A stretch of 64,000 nucleotides of DNA from the NCBI GenBank assembly GCA_025330725.1, contig JAIWND010000003.1:992001-1056000 (forward strand). Direction: 5' to 3'. A program made the translations under genes and the position numbers. Within the stretch, counting starts at the first letter, position 1; every line of letters begins with the position of its first letter. Of this stretch, positions 39,398 through 52,802 are shown in pieces. The stretch comes from Chlamydoabsidia padenii (lineage: Eukaryota; Mucoromycota; Mucoromycetes; Mucorales; Cunninghamellaceae). The notes under the pieces were generated by a model. That model did not search any database and was not told the DNA's origin. It saw only the letters and a program-made list of their open reading frames with translations.

Positions 39398-41679
39398 ATT
39401 GGTAATAACAAAGTAAAAGAGAGAAGAAGAGAAGGATTTAAAAAAGGGGGTTTCAAAAGTTGAAGAGAAAAGAGAAAAGAAGAATGCGACCGACGGTGCA
39501 AAATAAATAAAAAAAAAGTGAACTGGTGGAGCTTACTCATTTATTCAAACCCCGCCAGCCTCAATTAAAAAAGGGACAGGATGCGAATGAATTTTGTCTG
39601 GCAAATGTAGCACTCGGGTGATCGTGCTTACCACCAATGAATTAAATATGTTTGTTGGGGCTGTCGTTTAGTGGTATAATATATCAAGTCACTGTAACAT
39701 TGCGACTTTTTATTACCACTCGACTGATGTGGACTCTTTATTTAAATAATGGTACTCAATAGCAATCCTCGGGTGGGATGGTTTTTATCTATTGCTGGTT
39801 GGGACTTCTCACATGGATTACTCTCTAGTTGTAGAAGCTTGGTTAGAATAGTTTTAATATACACTTTTTTTTATCTTACCTTTGTTTTATTGTAGTTCAT
39901 CTTAATAAACTAGACAAAAGTCCATAACCTATTAAGGAAAAGAAAAGAAGGTGCCACTTATGGTTTATACGCCAAACGGGTTTTTACTATCCGGATTATT
40001 CAAGTCGGGGTCATTATAGAAAGAGAATCAGTGCATCCAACGGGTTTTCATAACTCGCATGTTGTGAGTAGAGGATTGTTATCAGAAGCAGGAGTAAGAG
40101 GATCAGAGGAAAAATCAGCAACAGCAAGGTTATGGGTGAGCACAGAAGGCACGAATTCAAGCACAGAGAACAGGGCCAGAGACAGAATGTTTCTAGACGC
40201 ATGAACACTTTGATGCCAAAACATGTTGCAGACAGGACAGTATACAACACTTTGCAACTTTGCCGTCAATTTGTCATCATCCATGTCAAAGTTGCTCAGA
40301 GTTCTTAACCGCACCTCATTGGCATCCAGAGCGGGGGTTGAATACATAAAATGAATACATAGAATAGATTGTTAGACAAGTCTTTTCTCATCCTTCTTTC
40401 GATACCTTTACTTTTTGTTCATCGTCGAAGAGTTGATAGTTATATAAAGAAAGAAAAAGGAGAGAAAGAAGAGGAATAAAGATCATTATCTTTTTATTCA
40501 AAACGTCGCTTTTTTTGTTTCACTGTGTGTGAACGACGCGGAGATGCATGTGGGAAGATATTCGGGGTTTGCATTTAGCATGAGTAACGAAATTTCACAT
40601 CTCCAAAAAACATGGTCTTTAGTCGAGTTCATGACTTCTATAGCATGTCTTCTATGCCCACCCAACAACTGATTATGCATAGTCAAACCCCAATTCATGC
40701 AAATTTACCTGTATGGCCCAACTAATCATATTCGCCCCCCCACACCTGGTCCTAATGATAGGCTCACAGGGTAGCGAAATTTGATTCATGCAAGTGAAGG
40801 CGGTATTTTAATTTTAGATCCCGATTCCGCATGAATCTCCCCATCCAGCAAACCAAGTGTCGTTGCCAGAGGTAGCCTAGGAGAGGAGTAAATTACGTTT
40901 AAAAAAAACCCCCCCCCCAGAGTCTTTTCATCGTACCAAAACCAATGCCTACACTATAACAACGCCCTTCATGACCCAATTACATACAGACGCCAGCTAG
41001 AGCCCAACAAGGGACGCCAGTCGGCGACCCGGTCGTTTATTGACAAAAAAAAAAAAATCAGGATAGTTTGGTTAAAGTCAGGACAGATAAAATAAAACAC
41101 CGCTTCAATCAGGCATAGTAAGACAATTAAATCCAGCTTATACGATAAAGTTTACGATTAGCCAAGTACCCTTACTTCTTTAGTACTGTCAAATAATAAA
41201 AGCGGGCTTACTACTGGCCTTCACTCTTTGTAGCAAGTCTAATTTGGATTTATTAAAGAAAAAGGCTAAAAACCCATCAATGTAAAACCAACATCTAAAT
41301 TTTAATCATGACCTGACTGACACAAGGGTCCAAGTACTTGGATTCATTAGTAAATGTGGCTGTAGCTACTTTAACCGTCAACATCGGCTGAGATTTGAGT
41401 TAGTAATGGTATTCCGAGATTTGACTAGGAAGTATGCGTTATGCAAGGCTAGGGTAGTTGGGATTTAAATGCTTTTTTTTTAAAAGTTTGATGGATGGAT
41501 CGCAATCTAAAAAAAAAAAGTTCAATGCAGTAAGACCGACACGTTTAGTAGGATAAAAGATAGGTAATCATTTATTTATTTATTTAAAAAGAAGATAAGT
41601 AATAGTTAAACCACGCAGACTTGATCAAGTCCACGAGTAAAGAGTAAAGTAAAAAAGATAAGCTATAATTGTAAACTAG
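39398..41679. other. 2.3-kb gap upstream of the bZIP and downstream of eIF5
   Basis: Includes the bZIP leader and promoter (TTCAAACCCCGC at 39544-39555). Beyond about 39.6 kb are only short open frames, several copies of the recurrent element (GCGGGGGTTGAA at 40330, TTTAGATCCCGA near 40813, TTGGGATTTAAA at 41458) and a decayed zinc-ribbon fragment at 40048-40347. No intact gene is supported. Confidence 0.5.
40048..40347 (-). pseudogene. Possible decayed TnpB/Fanzor-like zinc-ribbon fragment
   Basis: An open 99-residue frame contains YCPVCNMFWHQSVHASRNI. This matches the second half of the C-terminal zinc ribbon plus the RuvC-III segment of TnpB/Fanzor-like nucleases, whose usual pattern is CxxC-x(n)-W-x-RDVNAxRN. 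The catalytic Asp of that pattern is replaced (QS instead of RD), and no first CxxC or upstream RuvC motifs are visible. This would therefore be a non-functional remnant. The match rests on a short motif and could be coincidental. Confidence 0.35.
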
Positions 41680-43104
41680 CTAGTCGGATTCTTCTTCGGA
41701 TTCTTCTTCAGAAGCATTGGCGATCCATTCCAAAAAGGGAACAGCAGCCTTCTTCACTTCCTTGGAGACTTCCTTGTCCACATAGCGTTTGGTAGGTTTT
41801 TCGCCCCACTTGATAAAGACATCATCTTCAATAATATCGGCATCGTAGAGTTTCATGAGGATAGCAGGCACCTTCTTCAACAACGTATCCTTGTATTCCA
41901 GACCAACCAGACGTTCAACACCACCGAGGACAGCCTTTTGATGTTTTTCTTCAGTGACGAATTTGCGCAAGAGCTTGGTGCGTTTAGGAATTTGCGTGGC
42001 GATGGAATCATCAAATATACACTGAACGAGGACTTGACATGCCTTGTATTTGCCATAGACACCGAGTTCTTCCGCCTTGGCAATGATCGATTCGTCAGTC
42101 ACGGCATTGTTGTCATTGGTATTGTTCACTTGTTCTTCCAACCAAGCACCAAAGAGATCGTACTTGTTTTCACCATCATCGTCATCGTCACCACCAAAAG
42201 CACCTACACCCTTGACCGCTAGTTCTTTCATGCGTTGAGCCACCGCCGCTTCACTCGTATCTTCAGACCAGTCTTCTTGCGCCAATTTACTTTCCATGTT
42301 AAGACCTGCCGCTTCCTTGTTAATACGTTGGGAGATGATATCGTCGTCCGAACCTTCTTCGTCCTCCATCAAACCACCACCAGGTCCATGGCCATCCCCA
42401 TTGGCTTGAGCTGTAGCCGCCTTGCGTTGTTTACGTTGGTTCTTGGATGCTTGGGCGGGAGGGTTCTTGACAATATAAGTCGAGAGTTTGTGTCGCATAT
42501 CCGCCATGTTTTGAGCCCCACATGCTTTACAATCCATTAAAATGTCATCGTTTTTGATAATCTGCATCAAGGGTTCAATGAGGTTAGTAAAAGACAAGTG
42601 GGCAAAGTGGTATATTAGACTTACAATGTCAGTTTCAGGGTTACGGCAAGAGGCACAAAGGACAAACTTGGAAATGAAGCCATCCAGAATAGTTTGTAAG
42701 CGTTCAGCATCGTGTTCACCATTTACGATATACCGTTCGTTCTTGTCATCACATTTAACTTGAGCACCTAGTTCGCAACCAAAGTACTTTGTAGGATCTA
42801 TTTTGTATAGTATAAAAGAGGATGAGTTTTTATATTCTTGCTTGAATTTGATGCACTAAGAAAAGGGAGGTATCCAACACTTACAAGAGGGAGGTCGAGA
42901 CAATGCTCGGGCAATTTCAGTCATATTTGGCACAACAGTCTTGATACCATTGCCCTTACCTTCAATCTATTAAAGTAAAAAGTGAGAATGTGTATTACAA
43001 TAAGGATGGTAAAAGATCCAATACATTACCTTGGAAAGAAGTCTGGGCATCTTGTAGCGGTAAAAGGAGTCCTTGACATCACGTCTAACGTTGATAGTAG
43101 CCAT
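41680..43104 (-). CDS. TIF5: Translation initiation factor eIF5
   Basis: Four exons (43104-43030, 42966-42885, 42797-42625, 42561-41680) give 403 residues. The start [20 protein letters not shown] contains the GAP arginine finger expected near residue 15. A zinc-finger segment follows with [13 protein letters not shown] and [13 protein letters not shown] (Cys pairs). The middle is acidic and linker-like; the C-terminal W2/HEAT domain has [23 protein letters not shown] and ends with an acidic/aromatic box ([16 protein letters not shown]). eIF5 is the GTPase-activating protein for eIF2 in start-codon selection and links eIF2beta, eIF3 and eIF1. Splice joins are in phase throughout. Length is typical (about 400-430). 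Confidence 0.97.
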
Positions 43105-44976
43105 GATTGTTGAATAAGATGAGATTGTAAAAGTGTAAGTGTAGAAGTATGTGTGTAAATAAAAGAAGTAGGAGATATAGTGGAATAGAGTAAGGGAGGA
43201 GGAGTGTAGATAAAAATGTTAATAGAGTTGTGAATGTATATATAACAATTAAGAAGTAGTATCAATAAGTAGTTTCTTTTTGACCTTGAGAAAGTGCTGC
43301 TGATCTATTGTGTCGTGTTTGGAGTATGTATTCCAGTTCAATGATGAACAAAACATGTACTAGAGTTTGTTAAAAAATAAAAACCTTTTTTGATAAGAGG
43401 CAAGTGTAAGATGGGGTGGATTCCAAGATAAAAGAGTAAACGTAAAGTGTCTAGACTAGAATGTGTAGAGAAGGGATAAACGTAAAAGTAAAAGAGAAAA
43501 GAAGAAAGAGAAAAAGAAAAAAAAAAATCTTTTTTTTTTTTTCATGGTTGAATTTCTTGCCTGTGTCTTGTGACTTGTTGCTGCGAACCCTCCCTTTACC
43601 GCTCCTATCTCGGGTAAATCTAGACCGAAACTATGTTCTTGGCCAAAAGGTGACGTAAATCAGTCCAGTATTGAACAAGACGATGGATAACATTTCTGAT
43701 TCCATTACCAGCATCTCATCTATAACATCAAAGAAAAAAAAAAAAACTGGAGTCTAGTGGTCGGGATTTGAAACCCGCTTATTCTCTTCCTTCTGTCATC
43801 CTATTTTGAAAGAGTCGTGCGCAGAAAGCCATGAACCCACTCGCTCCGCGAGTCCGTTACAGCATGTACAAATACGGTAATCACGGGAGACTCGTGCATG
43901 AATAATCAAGAACAAGAATAACAGGATTCGTTCTGGGTAAAAGCACACCTATGATGAGGTCATGAGGTTTAAAAAAGATCGCTGCAAGTTGAGAACCATA
44001 CATGGTTCTTTGATTAAAAACATGTGTCTGAACAGAGAAAACTGAAAATGATCAAAGTCGGGATGTCAAATAATTTCAAATCCCGTGGATTCCCCTTTGT
44101 CCTTCCCCAAAAAGCTTTCTTTCCCTTTCATGGATGAAACGTGGATGATCAGTATAAAAATAACAAGTAATGATCAGGTGGTTTGACTTTTTTTTTTTTA
44201 TAACCATAACCCTCTTGTGGAATATTACCAGGCAATAAAACGTGTCTCCTATTAGAACGATCTGTATGTATATAAACATCCAAGTAATGATCAAAGGGCA
44301 GCCAAGTAGGATAATTTACTGCAGGTATCCCTTTATGGAAACCTTCATCATGTCAAAAGTACGTTATACATGTTGTTTTGACCTCTCCATTGTTAATAAA
44401 TGCGAGTGGGGAGGTCTTGCTATGAATTTAATATAATTAAACCCCCGCTTTGGCTTGTCGCACCAGAGTCTGCCAACTGACTTGCTCTGCCTCTTCAAGT
44501 GATCTTTACGATTACGTTGCGGTTGGACAATGGCGTTTTTTTGTGTTTCTTTTGTTAAAGTGAGATATGGAGTGTCTAAACGTTCATATTTTGCTGAGAA
44601 TGTTATTTCATGTTCAAATCAATAAAGCCAATGAAAATACAGATAAAGAAGAATGGGCGTTTTTTAATGGGTTTAGTCATCGTCTATGTTGTTAAGTACT
44701 AAGATGAAAAAAAAGCAGGTACCTGCGATGAAAAGGGGGTAAGGGTTCAAAAAGGACCGTAAACAGCGTTCTCAATATGGTAAGTTTAGCTTGAATTCTG
44801 TGCAACCATCGGACCTTTTATTTTTTTCTTCACTCCATTTATTTCTTGTCCCTCTCTTTCACTTTTTTTTTTTTTTTATTGTCATCGTTGTCGTCATTCT
44901 TACTGTTATTCTTCTTGTTGTTTATTATATTCATATTCTACTTTTATCACTTTATACCAGCAACTAGATAATCGTA
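43105..44976. other. 1.9-kb gap between divergent eIF5 and Sel1 genes
   Basis: AT-rich divergent promoter space. It holds TCGGGATTTGAAACCCGC (43761-43778), an inverted pair of the same element around 44059-44085 (CGGGATGTCAAAT and TTCAAATCCCG), AAACCCCCGC near 44440, and a perfect hairpin ACTCGC-TCC-GCGAGT near 43840. No gene or tRNA is supported. The last 150 nt are T/C-rich leader sequence of the Sel1 gene. Confidence 0.5.
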
Positions 44977-47900
44977 ATGGGTGCATCTAACAGTAAAAGT
45001 CAATCCAGCAAACAACAGCGAAAAAACACAAAGTCGGCAGTAAAGTCACCAAAACCAACAAAGAATATTAAAAACAGCAACAATCGTCCTCCAATAAACA
45101 ACATTACGACAAAACCAACTATTGACAAAGTCATACCTGAATCTAGCACATTACCTTCACCATTTACGACTAATGACGACAGCTCATTACCACTTTCGCC
45201 ACAAAGGAAAAACGACACACCAGTGGGTATAGACTTGTATACACCAGGAACGACACCAACAATACTTATAAGAGACCAGATTGACAGTCAACCGATATCT
45301 AGTCTCTTTCCTAGCGATATACCATTATCAGAAACATTAGCGACACCATCGAATCAACTACAGTCAACCATCACCTCCTTCTCATCAGCAAACTCATCGA
45401 CCATCTCCAACCTATCAGATTTATTCTCCACCGCATCGATCGATACACCAAACTCATCACTCTCCACCAACTCGAACTATTCCAAGCAATTCGTCATTAC
45501 ACCAGCCAATGCGAATCCGGCTCGACATGTGTCCCCTTTTGGAGATGGTCTGAGCTTGACCCAAGTTACACCAATCAATGATAAGCTGGACAATGGTTAT
45601 ACGATGTCGACAAGTGACTATGGGGATGACAGCAGTGGTAACAACAACATCATACACCAAGCTTGTGTTGCACAGTCTAAAATTAACAGCGGCAATGACT
45701 CTCTCATCGATCAAGGCTTCAGCGATCTACTTTACTTGGCCAATTCTCTATCTTGTGTAGAAGCGTATTATCCTTTGGCGGAATGCTACTACTTGGGCTA
45801 CCATCATGCTTCAAGGCAACCTGATAAACTCAAGTCTCTCTTTTGGTTCCGGCAAATCATCAACACCACTACCTCGCTGCCTCTATCAACGGTTGCTTGG
45901 GCTCAATACAGAATAGCTATTCTTTTGGTTAAGGGTGATCCTCAAGGAATCGAACCAGATGTCCAACAAGCATTGTATTACTTTGAATTATCAGCTGAAC
46001 ACGACAATCGATACTCACAATACATGCTTGGTTTGCATTTCCAACATGGCGTTTTTAATCAACAACCTCCTAATCTCAAACAAGCCCTTTATTGGTATGA
46101 ACGTGCCGCTCGTAATCGGTTTCCTGAAGCTCAAGTTTCTCTTGGTCAACTCATTTTGGAAAACTTGGATCGACTGGTGGTAATGAATGGTGTGGCTTCT
46201 ACTGATCAACAATACAGCAAGGACAAGTGGACTCGTATTGCTATTCACTGGCTAGAACTGGCAGCAAAGCAGGTAATTAGAGTGTTTTTATTTTTGAATC
46301 TCACAACGTTGATGTATTAAGTTTTTTTTTTTTTTTTTTTTTTTTTTTATCTTAGAACAATGTTAAGGCCCACGTAACGCTTGGTGGAATCTACGAAGAA
46401 GGTGATCTGGTCTCTCGGAATCCTGTCAAGGCCATCCAGCACTATGAAGCAGCGACCGAGATCGACACACACTCGGACGATAATCAAGTGATCCTCGCTC
46501 ATTATTTTGTGGGCATCAATTATCGATTGGGCAACCTGGTACCTCAAAACAACAACAAGGCATTGAAACACCTGCGACTGGCTTCCGATGGCGACTATGC
46601 TCCTGCTCAACGTGCGCTGGGTCTGATGTACTTGGAAGGTGTGGCGGGACTGACAAAGGATGAATCCATCGCTTTCGACTGGCTTACCAAGGCGGCAATG
46701 CAAGGAGACATTCAGGCACTAGGCTTACTTGGACAACGAGCAGAACAACGTGGTAATAGTGAAGTCGATCTACTCTCTGCTATCACCATGTACAAGCAAG
46801 CCGCGCAATCAGGATCATTGGCGGCTCAACTGTCTTTGGCAAACCTTTTACTACGAATGGGTCGACGTGCAGAGGCCTATCAATGGTACCAATCGATGGC
46901 TACTTTACAACAAGTTGGCAACATGGATGATTTCAATGTAGGGCATGTACGACAACAAAATGTGGCTCGTCTGATGGTGGCACGATATAAATTCAATGGG
47001 TGGGACGGGGTGGAGGTGGACCGTGCTTTGGCGTACCAAGAATTTGTCTACCTGTCGGATCAGCAACAACTCTCCGAAGCGCATTTCTGGGTGGCCGCTT
47101 GTTATGATGAAGGGGTGACAAATCCAGATGGGTCGATCGTCGTTGATCGACATCCCAAAAAGGCTTTTGACTATTATATGAAAAGCGCTCTTGGTGGTGA
47201 TCTGGATGGTCAATTCCATGTGGCCCTGATCCTTGCCAATGGTGCCTCTCATGGTACAATATCTGTTGGAAAAGACTCTACTCGTGCATTCAAATGGTAT
47301 ACAAAGGCGGCTGAACGGGGACATGCAACCGCACAATATAGTCTGGGTCTGTTTTATGAACGTGGACTCTCTCCGGTGGACAAGGTACAGCTCGACAAGG
47401 CCAAGTTTTGGTATGAACGGGCAAGCCATCAAGAACATACTACTGCAATGATTGGTTTGGCACAATTACTTTTACAAGAATCTTCTACTTCTTCCCATCA
47501 AGATGCTTTGCATTGGTTACACAAGGCGGCGACGAAACGAGACGACAAGAATTACACAGCTGCCCTGCGTGCTCTGGCCAGTGTTTTTGAACAAGGTAAA
47601 ATTGCAGTGGCTGAATGTGATCCTGATCGCTACAAGAAAGGCTGGCTATTGCTTCAAAAAGCTTGTGACAAGAATGATCCTTTGGCTTGGCTGGATATGG
47701 CTCGGTACCACGAAAATGGTCTTGGGATGGAAATGGATATTCAAGCGGCGCTGGAATGCTTGATTCATGCAGAATCTCTTGGATATCAAAAGTAAGGACA
47801 TAATAACAAGTATACAGACAACAAAATTGACTTTTTTTTGGTTTTTGTGCGTAGAGCAAGAATGACGATTGGGGATTTTTATTATCGTCATAACATGTGG

Positions 47901-48469
47901 AAAGAAGCATTGGCCTCCTATGAATCTATTGTCAAGTCGAATGTCTTATTGAAAAAACCCGGCTGGAATGCTCGCTTGGCTATTGCCAGACTTTTATTGA
48001 TTGACAATAGTCTATCAGATACGGACTCTAAAAAATGGATACCTGATGTTTATGCTTGGTTATCTACCATGGTTAGCCAACCTGTTGCCGACCTTGCGAT
48101 CATGGAGCCATTGGAATTACTTGGTGAGTTATGCTTTGATAATACTTTTATATGTACTCATACCTCTTTATTTTATTTTTTTTGGTAGGTCTATGTTATG
48201 AACTAGGAAAAGGAACCAACCAAGATATCTCTTTTTCAATGGATTACTACAAACGGGTTGTCAACATATCAGTCGATGAAATGGATTGGGTACAAGAACG
48301 AACTCGCTTCAGATTGGTGGAAATATACATGCGGACCGACAATCATACTTTGGCGTGGGATCAATTACAAATCACAAAGTCGCATATGCATATCTTGGAT
48401 CATCAATGTAAAGCAAGCCATGCTCTAGCAAGAACAGCCAGATTTCATATAGGTAACTTATTATTAAAC

Positions 48470-48509
<40 letters not shown>

Positions 48510-50566
48510 GAGGTTTCTCATCTTCTTATGCTCGATTATGTCTTTTACTTAGGTCATTTGCTTCTTCAAGGTGAACACTCGGAACAAAACTCCGCCGAGG
48601 CTCAAATTTGGTTATCTCAAGCTGCTGATGAAGGTGATGGAAATGCCGCTTTGGAACTGGCCAATCTTCTCGAATCAAGCAATGATATTAGTGGGGCAAA
48701 ACGACGACTTGAACAAGGTGCTTTGCTCATGCATACCGGATGTATAGAATCATTGGCATTATTATTACACCGGACAGAGACCAACAACCGTAACAAGATT
48801 ATGGATATATTGGATCGTGCTAGCAAACTTGGCAGTGTCAAAGCAGTGCATCATCAAGGCCGACTCACATGTGAAGCTTACTTGGAAGATCGCACTCCTC
48901 AACTTTTGGAAACCTCCTTTGAATACTACATGAAAGCAGCGGCAAAAGGTGATCAAGAATCGATGGTCTGCCTTGGACAACTCTATGACTATTTGGAACA
49001 ATACGACAAGGCACAGATTTGGTTTGAACGATCCTCCTCCGAACTCTTATCATCGATCATGCTTATCAAATATCAATTGGAAGGCGTGGCGGATATGCAC
49101 ACCCAACTCACTCAATTCACCTTCTCAGACCTCGTCTCAGCAGCTCAGCAACTATGGCAAAATTTGCATCCCTCTACACTGGACTCGATGGATCGACATA
49201 CTATTGGAAACATATGCTTCTTTATGGGACAAGCCTATCATCACCAAGATCAAACTCAAGGACCCGATCTATCTCTGGCGGAGCAATGGTACTGCCGCTC
49301 GGTGGAAATTGATCAACACGAAGAAGCTACTTATGCTCTGGGAATGCTTTATCAAGTCAAAGGAAACTTGAGGGGTGCAATGGACTGGTTTAGGCGTGCG
49401 GCTGAAAAATGGAATCATGCAGCCTCTCAGTATCAACTCGGCCTCTACCATGCACACGGACTGGGTGGGCTGGAAATCAACTTGGTGGCGGCACAGCGTT
49501 ATTTGAAACTCGCCGCGGGTCATGGGCTGGACAAAGCGAAAAAAGAACTTGGAACGGTTACCTTTATGCATGCATGGGATCTCTGGAACAATCAAAAACA
49601 GTATCAGCGTGGACTCAAGCAATTCGAAAAGGCGGCAGCACTGGTACCCGAGGCTCTGGTGGAATTAGGTCATTTGTATCACACGGGGTTTGCCAGCGAA
49701 GATTCAAGCGAACTCTGTGTCATCCTCAAAAGCCACAAACAGGCCTTCTCTTACTACTCTGAAGCGGCACGATTAGGGAATGCCAAGGCGGCGTTAATGA
49801 TTGGATCATACTATGAAGAAGGTTACCTCCATGGCATGGAAAATCTTGAAGAAGCTTTGAAGTGGTACGAAAAAGCCTATCAATGGAACTGTGGACCACT
49901 CGCGGAACTGGCAATTGGCAAGCTCAAGCATAATCTGGCAGAAAAGGCGCTAACCGAACAACATGATGTGGAGACTGCTCTGGATTTACAAGAAGAAGCC
50001 TATACTTGGTTCGAAGAGTCGGTGACAGAAGATGGTGATCAATGTGCGCATGCAAAGGTGATGATGGCTTTGTATCATTTGAAAGGTTGGGGTCGAAAAC
50101 CATGCGATCCAACTCGGGGCTTTAACATGTTGATGGCGCTTGTCGATGAGAACAACGTTGAGGCTTTTGTGGAAGTGGCCATGTGTTACGAACAAGGTTT
50201 GGAGGGATTGGAAAAAGACGTCAGCAAGGCGCTTTATTACTGGGAATTGGCGGCTGACATGGATGATCTCCTTGCATTACGGAAGACAGCTGAAATTTAC
50301 CGCCTTGGACTAACTGGCTCTTGTAATCTGGAAAAGGCGAATTATTATGGTAATCGCGCTGATGATATTGGTAAGAAACTAGCACCCCTGAATAATGATT
50401 TATATAACAGTGTGACTAATAATTTTTTTTCTGTTTATATATAGAACGTGCAAAACAAGACGAACGCGAAAAATCATTCTGCTCTACCACCACATCGAAT
50501 TCCTCATCCTCATCCTCGTATGCTTCCCGACGCTCCTCTTTAAACTCGTTGAATCAGCTGTATTAG
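44977..50566 (+). CDS. Giant Sel1-like-repeat protein with possible N-myristoylation signal
   Basis: Six exons (44977-46272, 46356-47791, 47855-48123, 48189-48452, 48553-50370, 50445-50566) give 1,734 residues. The start MGASNSKS fits an N-myristoylation consensus. Residues ~1-240 are Ser/Thr/Pro/Asn-rich. From about residue 245 to 1690 there are many Sel1-type helical repeats, for example ALYWYERAARNRFPEAQVSLG, FKWYTKAAERGHATAQYSLG and ALYYWELAADMDDLLAL, with the usual A-W/Y-xx-A-A-xx-G-xx-x-A spacing. The end is Ser-rich. Sel1 repeats act as protein-binding scaffolds; fungal relatives include the Skt5/Chs4 chitin synthase activators, but this protein is far longer and I see no further specific match. 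Membrane scaffolding is inferred from the N-terminus and repeats. Confidence 0.88.
46322..46348 (+). repeat. Poly(T) tract, 27 nt
   Basis: T run forming the pyrimidine tract of the first intron of the Sel1 gene. Confidence 0.85.
48471..48507 (+). repeat. Poly(A) tract, 37 nt
   Basis: A run in the sense strand of the fourth intron (48453-48552) of the Sel1 gene, close to the donor. Confidence 0.9.
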
Positions 50567-51523
50567 TATGTTGAACTGCTTTTTTTTTTTTTTATCATCT
50601 TTAATTTAGTGTATATTATCACTCCTTCCTATCTTTTGACATGAACTTACTACTTTTATTACTACTATTACTATTACTATTACTATCATTATTATTAGTG
50701 TACTATCTTTTATATATTACCATTTTGTATATTATCTTAACTGTAAATAAAAGCCTATATGACTCTTTAACATGTCTACATTCCTTTGGTTTACTTCTTG
50801 TTCCAAAAACCTTGAACCCGTCGTCTGGTAAAGGATACTTTCCTTAGGCAGTATTTCCATGCCAGCAAATAAAGCGTATCTTCTTACTTTACAGACGTGC
50901 ATGAAAGTTTCTCGAAATTCAAATACCGCTATGCCAAAACTTGCCGCAGAGGTGATTGCCGTCAACGAGATGCCGTAAAATCTAGATGTTCCCAGTAAAA
51001 AAAAACCGAAGGTGTGACAAAAAAAGATATCAAGGCAAAGTAGCATAACATAAATAATGGAATAGTTTATTGGGTGTATAATATATAAAGGAATGAATCA
51101 AACTATCTAATTAAAGATACTAAACTACATGTAAAATAACTAAATAGGCTTTCCATTGAGACAGTCTTCAAGGCTGTAGATAGAGTGGTGAATATATCCA
51201 TGTAGAGATCCTTGCAGAGATAGTATTTTCGTGTCCAACGAAGCATGCGATTTTTGTGTGGGTGTAGAGGAGATCAAATGTGAGGTAGGGATCATGTAAG
51301 AATGCTAGCTTCATAGTATCTATGGTCTTGTCCAAGAAGTCCATCCATTATAAATAGCGCCTTGATTGGTGATGTGTTACTTGTCCAGTTTCCATTCACT
51401 ATCGCAAAGTTCCACGGTTGAATTCATGATTTTTGATACCAAATCGATTATCTTGCCCAAAGAATTGTTTGTATACCATCATTCCCGAGTCATTGTCAGC
51501 TAGCTTCAATGTATTCAGCACTA

Positions 51524-51524
<1 letters not shown>

Positions 51525-51563
<39 letters not shown>
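51525..51563 (+). repeat. Poly(A) tract, 39 nt
   Basis: Uninterrupted A run in the gap downstream of the Sel1 gene. Confidence 0.9.
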
Positions 51564-51570
<7 letters not shown>

Positions 51571-52774
51571 TCCTTTTCGTACTTTTTCAGATCCCGCCTG
51601 CCTCTACTAAGATTTGGAAAGGCTCTATTACCTTAATAGACAAGTGATGCTTATGATTAAAGTGGCGATGTAGACATTATAGCCTATTTCCAACAAACTT
51701 TACATAATGACCAATGTAGCAAGACCCTTGTGTCGGTCAGTTCAGACTTGCGATGCGTACAAATAAAACAGACGGCGGGATTTAAACACTAAATTGTCGG
51801 CATTATTTTGATCACCCAATCCGGCCAACCTGGTGTTCACTGTAGCATCAAGGCAATATAAAAGACAGTGAAGATACATGAAGAGTTTATTTAAAGAGTC
51901 AAATCAAATTTTATAAACTAAGGGTAAGATAGGTGGTAGAGCTAATGGGATGGGGATTGGACTGAGGATTGTTGTTTCAGGATTGTCGTTTCAGGCTTGT
52001 CGTTTCCACCATACTCACTAATGAGAGCGCACCTTATTCCAGAGCTGATAAATAGTTTGAGAGTGTTGTCAACAGTGTTCGGTTTCAAGACGGGATAAAT
52101 AACAAAGCACTAGAAAAAAAAGAAAAAAAAAAAGACAAGATTAAGAACCATTGCTTATTTTGTTATCATGGACAAGTATACATGTATATTATATCGTACA
52201 TCAAGTGGTGGACATGGGTTTCTACACAAAGAAGCTGCCTGTCCGATCATGTCCCTGACATTTCGCTGGTGTTGGTAGTGATGGTCCTTGCACCTAACAA
52301 TAAATAGTAGAATCAGTCTTTCATTTTGAAAAAGTTTTTTTTTTTTTTTGATACATTTTACCTTTTAAAGAGTCCCCTTTATCCAAAGATCACAACAAAG
52401 AATTAAATGCCTTTTAGCCTAGTCAAACAAGATAAGAGCAATGAACCCAGTCCCTGGTAAAAGACGAAGGCCTGCTATCACGTTATCAGGGTAATAAAGC
52501 GCTGAATAGATAGTGTCCATTGCAGCCCATCCAGTTGACCAAGCCCGAAGAATTCAATATCAAACAACTACACATGCCACAGCTCTGGGTAATAGACGCA
52601 GATAGGCTTCGAAGCTCTGGGTAACTGACGCAGAAACGAATCGTGTAGAAGTTGAGCGCCCAGAAGGACGAAATTCTTGGTTTATCCAGACATCTAAATT
52701 CCAAAAGAAGTGACCAAGAGACAAAGGGGTGGTTTTCATAGTAAGATGGGAGAACCAAAAGATCAGATGGTAGG

Positions 52775-52802
52775 AAAAAAAAAAAAAAAAAAAAAAAAAA
52801 AA
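52775..52802 (+). repeat. Poly(A) tract, 28 nt
   Basis: A run 130 nt upstream of the start of the next plus-strand gene. Confidence 0.9.

Noticed and set aside
39659..39725. tRNA-like A-box (TCGTTTAGTGGTATAAT)
   Set aside because: It resembles a D-arm, but no T-arm, B-box or matching acceptor stem follows at the right distance.
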